From assembly GCF_027920805.1 (NCBI RefSeq), contig NZ_JANWOI010000002.1:558001-622000 (forward strand): a stretch of DNA of 64,000 nucleotides, read 5' to 3'. Both the position numbers and the translations under genes were made by a program. This DNA is from Govania unica (GTDB lineage: Bacteria; Pseudomonadota; Alphaproteobacteria; Sphingomonadales; Govanellaceae). Positions 28,087 through 39,489 of this stretch are shown one piece after another (the stretch's first letter is position 1; each line of letters begins with the position of its first letter). A model generated the notes under the pieces. The model was given only the letters and a program-made list of their open reading frames with translations. It was not told the DNA's origin and did no database searches.

Positions 28087-29127
28087 GTGGTTTCCAAAGC
28101 GAAAAAGCGCAAGTCTCCGCGCCCCAAAGCCAATAAAACACCCCGAAAACAGGACGGACACTGGTTGCTTCCAGCGGCTGTTGTTCTGGCTTTGATCGGG
28201 GGGATTGGGGCTCTGTTATGGCCGAATCCTCATGTGGAGCCTGAGGTTTCCGAATCTGTTGCGGAAACGATCCCCGTTCCGGCAGCTACGATCACAGCTG
28301 AGCAGCCGCCAGAACAAGCTGTCGAGCATCAATATGAAGAGCAGCGCGTGGCGCCGCCGCCAAAAATTCGGCCCCCTGCGCCAACGGTGCCGCCGGTGGC
28401 TGTGGTGAAAAACGGCACGCCGCGTCTGGCCATCGTGCTGGATGACATGGGGCTTGATCATGCGGCGGCGCGCCGGGCGGCGGATCTGCCGGGGCCGGTG
28501 ACGCTGGCTTTTCTGCCCTATGCGACCGACCTGCCTGCGCAGACCGCCAACGCGCGGGAGAAGGGGCATGAGTTGATGGTTCATATGCCGATGGAGCCGA
28601 CTTCGAAGGCGAACGATCCCGGGCCGAATGCGCTCAAGGTCGGGTTGGATGCGGCGGAGATCAAACGGCGGATGGATACCAATCTTGGCCAGTTCTCGGG
28701 CTATGTCGGCTTCAACAATCATATGGGCAGCCGGTTTACGACCGACAGCGCAGGCATGCGGCAGGTGCTTAGTGAGGCGCGGGATCGCGGGCTTTTGTTT
28801 CTGGATAGCCGCACCACCACGGGCACGCTCGGGGTGTCGCTTGCGCAGTCCATGGGCGTGCCTTACGCCAAGCGGGATGTGTTTCTCGACAACAGCCGCG
28901 ATCCGGCGGCGATCCGGCGGCAGTTGGCGGAGCTTGAGGCTTTAGCGCAAAAGCAGGGGTCGGCGATCGCTATCGGCCATCCCTATGCGGAGACGCTGGC
29001 GGTACTTGAGCAATGGATTCCGGAAGCCCGGGCGGCGGGTTATGAGATCGTGCCGCTTTCGGCCCTTGTGAAGGGCGCGGATGTGGCGGGGGTGAAGGGA
29101 GCGGGGGCGACGGGGGATGGGAGTTGA
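28087..29127 (+). CDS. Divergent polysaccharide deacetylase family protein (YibQ type)
   Basis: One N-terminal transmembrane segment (HWLLPAAVVLALIGGIGALLW, about residues 27-47) after a basic head. A Pro/Ala/Glu-rich linker follows, then from about residue 118 a NodB-like domain (RLAIVLDDMGLD, KGHELMVHMPMEP, GFNNHMGSRFT, LFLDSRTTTGTLG, AIAIGHPYAETL) that marks the divergent deacetylase (former DUF610) family. Predicted anchored in the inner membrane facing the periplasm; substrate unknown. GTG start with AGGA seven bases upstream. It interrupts the trp genes on the opposite strand. Palindromic repeats follow it. Confidence 0.85.
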   Translation: MVSKAKKRKSPRPKANKTPRKQDGHWLLPAAVVLALIGGIGALLWPNPHVEPEVSESVAETIPVPAATITAEQPPEQAVEHQYEEQRVAPPPKIRPPAPTVPPVAVVKNGTPRLAIVLDDMGLDHAAARRAADLPGPVTLAFLPYATDLPAQTANAREKGHELMVHMPMEPTSKANDPGPNALKVGLDAAEIKRRMDTNLGQFSGYVGFNNHMGSRFTTDSAGMRQVLSEARDRGLLFLDSRTTTGTLGVSLAQSMGVPYAKRDVFLDNSRDPAAIRRQLAELEALAQKQGSAIAIGHPYAETLAVLEQWIPEARAAGYEIVPLSALVKGADVAGVKGAGATGDGS

Positions 29128-29145
29128 GGGGAAGACTAATATAGT

Positions 29146-29232
29146 TGTCATTGCCGGGCTTGACCCGGCAATCCATTTTGGCTGTCTGTATCGGTTGAAG
29201 CATGGATTACCGGGTCAAACCCGGTAATGACA
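29146..29232. repeat. Paired palindromic repeat elements, copies 4 and 5
   Basis: Two copies face each other: 29146-29175 (tgtcattgccgggcttgacc...) and 29201-29232 (catggattaccgggtcaaac...), 25 bases apart. The pair can form one long cruciform or hairpin between the 3' ends of the convergent deacetylase gene and trpE, where it may act as a terminator. Confidence 0.85.
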
Positions 29233-29248
29233 GTTACAGTTAGAGGCT

Positions 29249-30772
29249 CTACTGCCCAAGCCCGCTTTTGCTGGCGAAGCGGATGGCTTCTTCGGCGGCG
29301 CGGATGACGGCGCGGGCTTTGGCGCGGGTTTCTTCGAATTCGGCTTCGGGGTTGCTGTCATAGACGATGCCGGCGCCGGCCTGGGCATACATGACGCCGT
29401 CCTTGACGATGGCGGTTCTGAGCACGATGCAGGTGTCCATGCTGCCATTGGCCGAGAAATAACCGACCCCGCCCGCATAAATCCCGCGCTTTTCGCGTTC
29501 GAGCTCGTCGATGATCTCCATGGCGCGGATTTTTGGCGCGCCGGATACGGTACCGGCCGGGAACCCGGCGGCGAAGGCGTCGAGCGCGTCGAATTTCGGG
29601 TCCATCTCGCCTTCGACGTTGGACACGATATGCATGACGTGGGAATAGCGTTCGATCATCATTTTTTCGGTCACGCGCACGGTGCCGGGCTTTGATACCC
29701 GGCCAACGTCGTTGCGTCCGAGATCGAGCAGCATCAGATGTTCCGAGAGTTCCTTGGGGTCGGCCAGAAGCTCGGCTTCAAGGCGTTTGTCGTCTTCGGG
29801 CGTCACGCCGCGCGGGCGGGTTCCGGCGATGGGGCGGATGGTGATCTTGCCGTCACGCACGCGGACCAGAATTTCGGGGCTGGATCCCACGACGGAGACG
29901 TCATCGAAGGACAGGAAATAGAGGAACGGCGACGGATTGGTACGCCGGAGCGCGCGATAAAGCGCCACCGGGGGGAGGGTGAACGGCAGCGAGAAGCGTT
30001 GCGAGATCACGACCTGAAAGATATCTCCGGCGACGATATAATCCTTGGCCTTGGCGATCATGGCGAGGAATTCGTCTTTCGGGGTGTTTGATGTCGGCTC
30101 GGGCAGGGCGGGCAGGTCGCGGAAGTCTGCCGCGCCATGGCTGAGCGGCCGGTCGAGGGCTTCAAGACAGGCGGCAAGTCGCTCTTCAGCGCGGAGATAG
30201 GCGGTGCGGGCATCAATCTTTGCGGTCGGGCGCACCGGGGTCACGGCGGTGATCACGTCGGTGACCTGGTCGAAAATGGCCATGATTGTCGGCCGGATGA
30301 AGGTTCCGTCCGGCAGGTCGAGTGGATCGGGGTTGGCCGCGCCGAGGTCTTCCATGAGGCGCACGGTGTCATAGCCCATATAGCCGACGATCCCGGCCGC
30401 CATGGGCGGCAGATGGGGCGGAAGGTCGATGAGCGATTCCGCCAGAAGCGCCCGCAAGGAAGCCATGGTCTCCCCTGCCGCGACAAAGGCCGTGGGGTCG
30501 GTCGGTTGGATCAGGGCATCGCGGTTGATTTCGGCGGTATTGCCACGGGCGCGCCAGATGAGATCGGGCTTGAGGCCAATGATCGAATAGCGCCCGCGCA
30601 CCGCGCCGCCCTCGACGGATTCAAGGAGAAAACTGTTGGGGGCGCCGCCCGTCAGTTTGAGATAGGTCGAAATCGGAGTCTCAAGATCGGCCACGAGCGG
30701 CGACCAGACCACCTGCGGCTGGCCCTTGTCATAGGCGGCGCAAAAGGTTTCAAAGTCGGGAAATACCGCCAT
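29249..30772 (-). CDS. trpE: Anthranilate synthase component I
   Basis: Makes anthranilate from chorismate. 507 residues with the chorismate-binding fold: tryptophan-feedback pocket FLLESVEGG near residue 50, GDIFQVVISQRF, FDDVSVVGSSPEILVR, IAGTRPRG, GTVSGAPKIRAMEIIDELE and YAGGVGYFSANGSMDTCI. The ATG at 30772 (MAVFPDFETF) is preferred; the open frame extends to a TTG at 30799. Separate from trpG, with a 13-bp hairpin just upstream instead of an obvious trp leader peptide. Downstream of ppiD on the same strand. Confidence 0.96.
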   Translation of the reverse strand: MAVFPDFETFCAAYDKGQPQVVWSPLVADLETPISTYLKLTGGAPNSFLLESVEGGAVRGRYSIIGLKPDLIWRARGNTAEINRDALIQPTDPTAFVAAGETMASLRALLAESLIDLPPHLPPMAAGIVGYMGYDTVRLMEDLGAANPDPLDLPDGTFIRPTIMAIFDQVTDVITAVTPVRPTAKIDARTAYLRAEERLAACLEALDRPLSHGAADFRDLPALPEPTSNTPKDEFLAMIAKAKDYIVAGDIFQVVISQRFSLPFTLPPVALYRALRRTNPSPFLYFLSFDDVSVVGSSPEILVRVRDGKITIRPIAGTRPRGVTPEDDKRLEAELLADPKELSEHLMLLDLGRNDVGRVSKPGTVRVTEKMMIERYSHVMHIVSNVEGEMDPKFDALDAFAAGFPAGTVSGAPKIRAMEIIDELEREKRGIYAGGVGYFSANGSMDTCIVLRTAIVKDGVMYAQAGAGIVYDSNPEAEFEETRAKARAVIRAAEEAIRFASKSGLGQ

Positions 30773-30810
30773 GGGTCGTGATCCGGATGATAGGGACAAC
30801 GGAGATTTTA

Positions 30811-30873
30811 GTCCGCCCGAGCAAAGGGGGCCAGATATGAAGGCTCTGGCTTCCTCTCTATGCTCGGGCGGAC
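30811..30873 (-). terminator. Large hairpin between ppiD and trpE (terminator or attenuator)
   Basis: Perfect 13-bp arms 30811-30823 and 30861-30873 (gtccgcccgagca/tgctcgggcggac) enclose a second 6-bp stem (30830-30835 with 30845-30850). On the minus strand the sequence after the stem is TAAAATCT, only weakly T-rich. It lies 10 bases after the ppiD stop and 38 bases before the trpE ATG, so it can either end the ppiD transcript or regulate read-through into trpE. Confidence 0.65.
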
Positions 30874-30882
30874 AAATAGGGC

Positions 30883-32793
30883 TTACCGGTTGATCTGGTC
30901 CACAGTGTCTTTGAACAACTGTTCGTTGTATTTGGTGCCGAGCGTGCGTTGCAGATAGGCGCGGTACGCCACAAGGGCGTCATTGCCGTACTGAACCTGA
31001 AGACCGTTCTGCACTTCGCTGAAGATTTCAGCGTCGGCATCGGGGCTGCCCGGCTTCACAACCGTGACATGGATCAGAACCACGCCGTTCTTGTCGGGGG
31101 ACGGCACGATGACGCTGCTGCCCACAGGGATGCTGAAGGCAGCGTTTTTCAGCTCGGGCGGCAGATTGGCGGAGCCGGGCTTGGGCAGGCGGGCGACCGG
31201 GATATTCTGTTGCCCCCCTCCATTGGCCGTTGCCTTCACGTCATCAAAGCTTTTACCTGCGGCGAGCGCCTGCTTGGCGGCTTCGGCGGTGGCCTGAGCG
31301 GCTTTGGCGCGTTCAGAATCTTTCCAGTTTTCGATGACCGCTGTGCGGACGCTTGCGAGCGGACGCAGAGTTTTCGGGGTCACGTTATCGACGGCGAGCA
31401 GGAAATAATGGCTCGGGTCGGCTTCCTGAAGCTCGATATCGGCACCGGCTTCAGTGGTGAAGGCTTTTTCAAGGAAGCCTTTCAGTTCGGGCAAAGCTGC
31501 GCGGCTGCCATCCTGGGCGAAGCCCTGGGCATCGACCGCGCTCACTTTTTCAAGCGGCAGATCGAGTTTTTTGGCCAGTTCCGGCAGCGTCATGCCGCTT
31601 GCGATGTCATCTTCGATACGGCTGGTGATCTGATAAAGCTGATCGAGAGCCTTTTCCTTGCGGACGTCGGCTTCGACCGAAGTGCGCACGGTGTCGAACG
31701 GGGTGGTTTCCCCCGGCTTCAGCGAGTTCACTTTCAGAATATGCCAGCCAAAGCTGCTTTCGATCGGGGCGGTGGTGCCGCCGACGGGCAGGGCGAACAC
31801 GGCATCGGCCACGGGTTTGCCGAGGGAGCCTTCAAGTGCGGATTTGGTCAGCGTGCCGAGCGCGGTGTCTTCGGAGCTCATCTGGGCGACGCTTTGCGCG
31901 ACCGCGGCGAAGTCCTTGCCGGCTTTGAGATCGGCGGCGGCGGCTTCGGCCTTGGCCTTGTCGGCGATGACCATCTGAGAAAGATCACGCTGTTCGGGCT
32001 TGCTGTATTGTTCGGGGTGGTTGTCGAAATAAGCCTTGAGATCGGCGTCAGTCAGGCTGACCTGCTGCATCAGCTTGTTGGCGTCGAGCACGATATAGGA
32101 CAGCCCGCGGTATTCCGGGGCCATGTATTTGTCTTCTGACGCTTTGTAGGAGGCGGCAATCTCTGCTTCGGTCGGCTCTTTCACGTTGGTGACGCCGGAA
32201 GCCTGAAACTGCAGGAAATCAATGGTGCGTTCTTCGCCATGATAGGCATAGAGACGACGGGCGAGCTCGGCTGGCATATGCGCGGACATGCCGACGCTAC
32301 GCAGCAGCTGGTCGCGCGGGATATCGGAGCGGGCCATATCCTCGAACTGGCGCGGTGTCAGGCCATTCTGATGCAGGACATTTTCATAGAGGCCCTTGTC
32401 GAATTCCTTGAAGCTATTCTGGAACGCCGGAATGGCGTGCACCAGGTCATAAACCTGGGAGTCCGAGGCGCTGAGCTTCAGATTTTTGGCGGCCTGATCG
32501 AACGCGACCCGGCTGACCATCTGTTCAAGTACCTGCTGCGGCAGCCCGAGTTCCTTGGCCTGGGTCACCGAAATGTCGGCGCCGGACTGCTGGCGGTAGC
32601 CATTGAGTGCATTATGAAACTCGCGGACGAAATCCGTTGGAGTCACTTTGCTGTCGCCAACGGAGACAAGCGCGTTCCCAGCGTTGAAGCGGAAAGCATC
32701 TCCGATGCCCCAGATGGCGAAACTGACCACCAGAAGCCCGAGAAGCATGGTAACGACAAAGGACGAGAGGCCTTTCCGGATAAAGCTCAGCAT
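30883..32793 (-). CDS. ppiD: PpiD/SurA-type membrane-anchored peptidyl-prolyl isomerase
   Basis: Periplasmic foldase anchored by one N-terminal transmembrane helix (SSFVVTMLLGLLVVSFAIWGI, residues about 9-29 after MLSFIRKG). SurA_N-like helical region about 35-180, then a parvulin-type domain (EQRDLSQMVIADKAKAEAAA to SSFGWHILKVNSLKPGE, about 260-360), and a long C-terminal segment. 636 residues matches PpiD. The ATG at 32793 has GGGGAAT upstream and starts at the transmembrane anchor; the longer in-frame start is rejected. It probably helps newly secreted proteins near SecYEG; secG is 1 kb away. Confidence 0.9.
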   Translation of the reverse strand: MLSFIRKGLSSFVVTMLLGLLVVSFAIWGIGDAFRFNAGNALVSVGDSKVTPTDFVREFHNALNGYRQQSGADISVTQAKELGLPQQVLEQMVSRVAFDQAAKNLKLSASDSQVYDLVHAIPAFQNSFKEFDKGLYENVLHQNGLTPRQFEDMARSDIPRDQLLRSVGMSAHMPAELARRLYAYHGEERTIDFLQFQASGVTNVKEPTEAEIAASYKASEDKYMAPEYRGLSYIVLDANKLMQQVSLTDADLKAYFDNHPEQYSKPEQRDLSQMVIADKAKAEAAAADLKAGKDFAAVAQSVAQMSSEDTALGTLTKSALEGSLGKPVADAVFALPVGGTTAPIESSFGWHILKVNSLKPGETTPFDTVRTSVEADVRKEKALDQLYQITSRIEDDIASGMTLPELAKKLDLPLEKVSAVDAQGFAQDGSRAALPELKGFLEKAFTTEAGADIELQEADPSHYFLLAVDNVTPKTLRPLASVRTAVIENWKDSERAKAAQATAEAAKQALAAGKSFDDVKATANGGGQQNIPVARLPKPGSANLPPELKNAAFSIPVGSSVIVPSPDKNGVVLIHVTVVKPGSPDADAEIFSEVQNGLQVQYGNDALVAYRAYLQRTLGTKYNEQLFKDTVDQINR

Positions 32794-32997
32794 AAATATT
32801 CCCCGTGTGCGACATGCGAGCCCCGCGCCCGCGGGACAGCCGAAACCCTTGATAAGGCATAACGCGCCCGGGCTCAATATAAGGATGGCGCGATTTCATG
32901 TTGGTGAAGCTGTGGAAATTGAAGTTGTGGAAATTGCTGGGGGTTTTTGCTAGAGAGCTTGTCTGTACTCAGACATCAGGATTTGGAGTGTGCTTTC

Positions 32998-33744
32998 ATG
33001 GCGCCGAGACCCCTAGTTGCAGGTAACTGGAAGATGAACGGCTTGCGGGCTGATGCGGCCGAAGTGCGCGCGCTTGCGACCCTTTTGACGGATGATCTCG
33101 CCTGCGACGTCTTGATCTGCCCGCCCGCGACCTTGCTCACGACCATTCTTGACGCTGCCAAGGGCAGCGCTATCGCAGTCGGCGGCCAGGATTGCCATGC
33201 CAAGGTTTCCGGTGCCCATACCGGGGATATCAGCGCCGCCATGATCAAGGATCTGGGTTGCTCCCATGTGATCGTCGGCCATTCCGAGCGCCGCACCGAC
33301 CACGGGGAGAGCGATGCGCTGGTCCGGACCAAAGCCGAAGCGGCTGTTGCGGCAGGACTTGTGGCCATTGTCTGTGTCGGGGAAACCGAGGCGGAACGCG
33401 ATGGTGGTAAAACCCTTGATGTGGTTGGGCGTCAGGTTCTCGGGTCGGTTCCGGATGCGGCGACGCCCGCGACCGTGATTGTTGCTTATGAACCGGTCTG
33501 GGCCATCGGCACCGGCCGCACACCGACCGAAGCGGAAGTGGCTGAAGTCCATGGCTTTATCCGCGCCGAGCTTAGCCAGCGGTTCGCTGCGGCGGGGGCG
33601 GAGTTCCGGCTTCTTTATGGCGGTTCGGTCAAACCGTCGAACGCAAAAAGTCTGATGGCCGTGGCCAATGTGGATGGTGCGCTTGTCGGCGGCGCCAGCC
33701 TCAAAGCGGTTGATTTCAGTGGGATTATCAACGCTTATAACTAA
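32998..33744 (+). CDS. tpiA: Triose-phosphate isomerase
   Basis: Interconverts dihydroxyacetone phosphate and glyceraldehyde 3-phosphate. Active-site landmarks: GNWKMNG with Lys12, IVGHSERR (catalytic His), [12 protein letters not shown] (catalytic Glu) and [11 protein letters not shown]. 248 residues is normal. Start at ATG 32998 with GGAG ten bases upstream; the frame is open further 5' but without support. Divergent from ppiD, first of a long plus-strand run. Confidence 0.97.
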   Translation: MAPRPLVAGNWKMNGLRADAAEVRALATLLTDDLACDVLICPPATLLTTILDAAKGSAIAVGGQDCHAKVSGAHTGDISAAMIKDLGCSHVIVGHSERRTDHGESDALVRTKAEAAVAAGLVAIVCVGETEAERDGGKTLDVVGRQVLGSVPDAATPATVIVAYEPVWAIGTGRTPTEAEVAEVHGFIRAELSQRFAAAGAEFRLLYGGSVKPSNAKSLMAVANVDGALVGGASLKAVDFSGIINAYN

Positions 33745-33850
33745 ACCTAGCCATCCTGACACAATTGGTATAAATCTGCCCCAAGTGTTGGGCGGATCCT
33801 GCTACCATATAGAGTGCGGGATGCGCTGTTTTTGATTTGGGTATGCCCCT

Positions 33851-35888
<2,038 letters not shown>

Positions 35889-35954
35889 ACGTTTGTCCTT
35901 ACAGAGTACGAAGGCTCCAACTCGCCTTTTGAACCGGCAGCTTCCGAGCCTTAG

Positions 35955-37262
<1,308 letters not shown>

Positions 37263-37275
37263 TTTCCGGAAACAG

Positions 37276-37314
37276 GGCAGGGAAGGTTACATGAGCTTTC
37301 CCTGCCATTTTCTT
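37276..37314 (+). terminator. Terminator after eno
   Basis: Stem ggcagggaa (37276-37284) with ttccctgcc (37298-37306), loop of 13 bases, followed by attttctt. Confidence 0.78.
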
Positions 37315-37370
37315 GAATCCAAACATAAATAGTCCTTGCTCCTCTGACTCGACTGTGATTCCCTAGAGCC

Positions 37371-37730
37371 ATGAAGATCTGGCAAGAAATCAATCCGCGT
37401 TTGAAGTCCGCCGTCATGCCTGTGCTGACGGTGACCTTTCTGGGCTATTTCGCCTATCACGCCATTGAAGGTGCTCATGGCTTCAAAGCCTGGGTGCGGC
37501 TGTCAGGCGAAAAGACGGAATTGCAGACCAAAGCGGTGGAGGCACATGCCCGCCGTGCCGCCCTTGAAAACAAGGTTGCCTTGTTGAAGCCGGACAATCT
37601 CGATCCCGACCTGCTGTCGGAACGGGTGCGTGATGTGCTGGGGTTCGCCCATCAGAGCGAAGTCGTGATTTACGATCATGATGATGCCGCTGGGCCTGAG
37701 GCCGAACAGGCCGCCCCTCGGGGCGAATAG
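37371..37730 (+). CDS. ftsB: FtsB/DivIC-family cell division protein
   Basis: Bitopic division protein of the FtsQLB complex. One transmembrane segment near the N-terminus (SAVMPVLTVTFLGYFAYHAI, about residues 13-32), then a coiled coil (GEKTELQTKAVEAHARRAALENKVALL, about 46-72) and the family's LDPDLLSERVRDVLGFA motif (76-92). 119 residues with an acidic Ala-rich tail. Its place after eno supports the call. Confidence 0.88.
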   Translation: MKIWQEINPRLKSAVMPVLTVTFLGYFAYHAIEGAHGFKAWVRLSGEKTELQTKAVEAHARRAALENKVALLKPDNLDPDLLSERVRDVLGFAHQSEVVIYDHDDAAGPEAEQAAPRGE

Positions 37731-37791
37731 ATTCCCTAAAATTCCGGTTCGGGGTATGATTCTGTCTTCTTAATACGAGAGGGAGACAGTC

Positions 37792-38256
37792 ATGCCACAA
37801 GCGGTATCACCCATTCCCGAAGGGTTTGAGGGCGTTGTGCCCTATCTTTCCATGAATGGCGCGGCCGCCGCGCTTGATTTCATGACGGCGGCTTTTGATG
37901 CGGTTCTGGTCATGTGCCACGATATGCCGGACGGCAGGATCGGTCATGCCGAGGTGCGCATCAATGGGCGGCCCTTGATGTTCGCCGATGAATTTCCTGA
38001 CATGAATTTCAAAGGTCCGCGTGGCTATGGCGGCTCGCCGGTGCATCTCCATCTCTATGTGACGGATTGCGACGCAAGCATCGCTCGGGCTGTGGCGGCG
38101 GGGGCGAAAATCATAAGGCCGGTTGCGGATCAATTTTATGGGGACCGCTCCGGTAGTATCGAGGATCCGTTTGGTCATGTCTGGCATCTGGCCACACGCA
38201 AGGAAATCCTGACAGCGGAAGAGATCATGGCGCGGATGCCCAAAGCCAATGGGTAA
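37792..38256 (+). CDS. VOC-family protein (PhnB/glyoxalase-like)
   Basis: 154 residues with the vicinal-oxygen-chelate pattern of the PhnB-like group: VVPYLSMNGAAAALDFMTAAF near the start, HAEVRINGRPLMFADEF, VHLHLYVTDCDASIARAVAAGA, DQFYGDRSGSIEDPFGHVWHLATRKE at the end. Members include antibiotic-resistance-like and metal-dependent enzymes, but many are uncharacterised; substrate unknown. It lies between ftsB and pdhA and has no evident link to either. Confidence 0.82.
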   Translation: MPQAVSPIPEGFEGVVPYLSMNGAAAALDFMTAAFDAVLVMCHDMPDGRIGHAEVRINGRPLMFADEFPDMNFKGPRGYGGSPVHLHLYVTDCDASIARAVAAGAKIIRPVADQFYGDRSGSIEDPFGHVWHLATRKEILTAEEIMARMPKANG

Positions 38257-38277
38257 TTTTGTTGCCTGGGTAATCGC

Positions 38278-38296
38278 TTAACCAAGCTTTGGTTAA
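38278..38296. promoter_or_regulatory. 19-bp palindrome upstream of pdhA (possible operator)
   Basis: ttaaccaa-gct-ttggttaa, perfect 8-bp arms, 129 bases before the pdhA ATG, in the only AT-rich spacer of this operon. It looks like a dimeric repressor site. The regulator is unknown. Confidence 0.4.
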
Positions 38297-38363
38297 TAGA
38301 CAGATAGTCATGGAAAAACAAGGGGTTTCTATGTATTTTATGATCGCAAAATAAGCTTTTAGA

Positions 38364-38391
38364 GCGAGAGATGTGACGAGTACACTCTCGC
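38364..38391 (+). promoter_or_regulatory. Stem-loop in the pdhA leader
   Basis: gcgagag (38364-38370) pairs with ctctcgc (38385-38391), extended by tgt/aca inside after a one-base bulge. It ends 33 bases before the pdhA ATG and may affect translation or mRNA stability. Confidence 0.35.
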
Positions 38392-38424
38392 AGTCAGTCT
38401 GAACACGAACCCGGATCGGTATTA

Positions 38425-39462
38425 ATGGCGAAATCACCGTCTTCTTCCTCACGGCCTTCCAAGGCTGCTGGTCGTAAATCCGCGTCTGAGCCCAAGCTTT
38501 ACGACGCGAGCCCGGCTGAACTCACCAGCTACTACCGCAGTATGTTATTGATGCGCCGCTTTGAGGAAAAAGCCGGTCAGATGTATGGCATGGGCCTCAT
38601 CGGCGGCTTCTGTCATCTTTATATCGGACAGGAAGCTGTGGTGACCGGCATTCAGGCCGCGCTCAGGGACAGTGACAAGGTTATTACCGGTTATCGCGAC
38701 CATGCTCATATGCTCGCTTGCGGCATTGACCCAAATCTTGTCATGGCTGAACTGACCGGCCGCAGTGGCGGCATTTCTGCGGGCAAGGGCGGCTCCATGC
38801 ATATGTTCAGTGTGGAGCATGGCTTTTTCGGCGGTCACGGCATCGTCGGCGCGCAGGTGCCGATTGGAACGGGCCTCGCCTTTGCCGATCGCTATAAAGG
38901 CAATGACAATGTGTCGGTCGCCTATTTTGGCGATGGAGCTGCGAACCAGGGTCAGGTTTATGAAGCCTTCAATATGGCTGAGCTTTGGAAACTGCCGGTT
39001 CTTTATATTATCGAAAACAACCAGTACGCCATGGGTACGAGCGTCAATCGTGCTTCGGCCGAAGGTGAGCTGTTCCGGCGCGGTGAAAGCTTCCGCATTC
39101 CGGGCAAGCAGGTCGACGGCATGAATGTGCTTGCAGTCAAGGCGGCGGCTGACGAGGCTGTGGCCTCGATCCGTAAGGGCAATGGCCCGATGCTGCTTGA
39201 GATGAAAACCTACCGCTATCGCGGACATTCCATGTCGGATCCGGCAAAATACCGCTCCAAGGAAGAAGTGCAGAAGATGCGGGCCGAGCATGACCCCATC
39301 GATCAGGTGCGCGTCATGTTGATCGAGCGCAAGATTCTCGACGAAGAAGGCCTCAAGGCAATCGATCGTGAGGTGAAGGCGATTGTGGCCGAAGCGGCCG
39401 AGTTCGCCCAAACGAGCCCCGAGCCGGATGCGGCCGAGCTTTATACCGACGTGCTCGCCTGA
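38425..39462 (+). CDS. pdhA: Pyruvate dehydrogenase E1 component subunit alpha
   Basis: Thiamine-diphosphate-dependent decarboxylation of pyruvate, with PdhB. TPP-binding GDGAANQGQVYEAFNMA followed by LPVLYIIENNQYAMGT; GGSMHMFS phosphorylation-loop-like region and TYRYRGHSMSDPAKYR near residue 265. 345 residues, heterotetrameric E1 type as in mitochondria and alphaproteobacteria. A Lys/Ser-rich N-terminal 20 residues precede the core. First of pdhA-pdhB-pdhC-lpd, with lipA following. Confidence 0.96.
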   Translation: MAKSPSSSSRPSKAAGRKSASEPKLYDASPAELTSYYRSMLLMRRFEEKAGQMYGMGLIGGFCHLYIGQEAVVTGIQAALRDSDKVITGYRDHAHMLACGIDPNLVMAELTGRSGGISAGKGGSMHMFSVEHGFFGGHGIVGAQVPIGTGLAFADRYKGNDNVSVAYFGDGAANQGQVYEAFNMAELWKLPVLYIIENNQYAMGTSVNRASAEGELFRRGESFRIPGKQVDGMNVLAVKAAADEAVASIRKGNGPMLLEMKTYRYRGHSMSDPAKYRSKEEVQKMRAEHDPIDQVRVMLIERKILDEEGLKAIDREVKAIVAEAAEFAQTSPEPDAAELYTDVLA

Positions 39463-39489
39463 AGCCCCGATCGAGAGGATCTCTGAATT

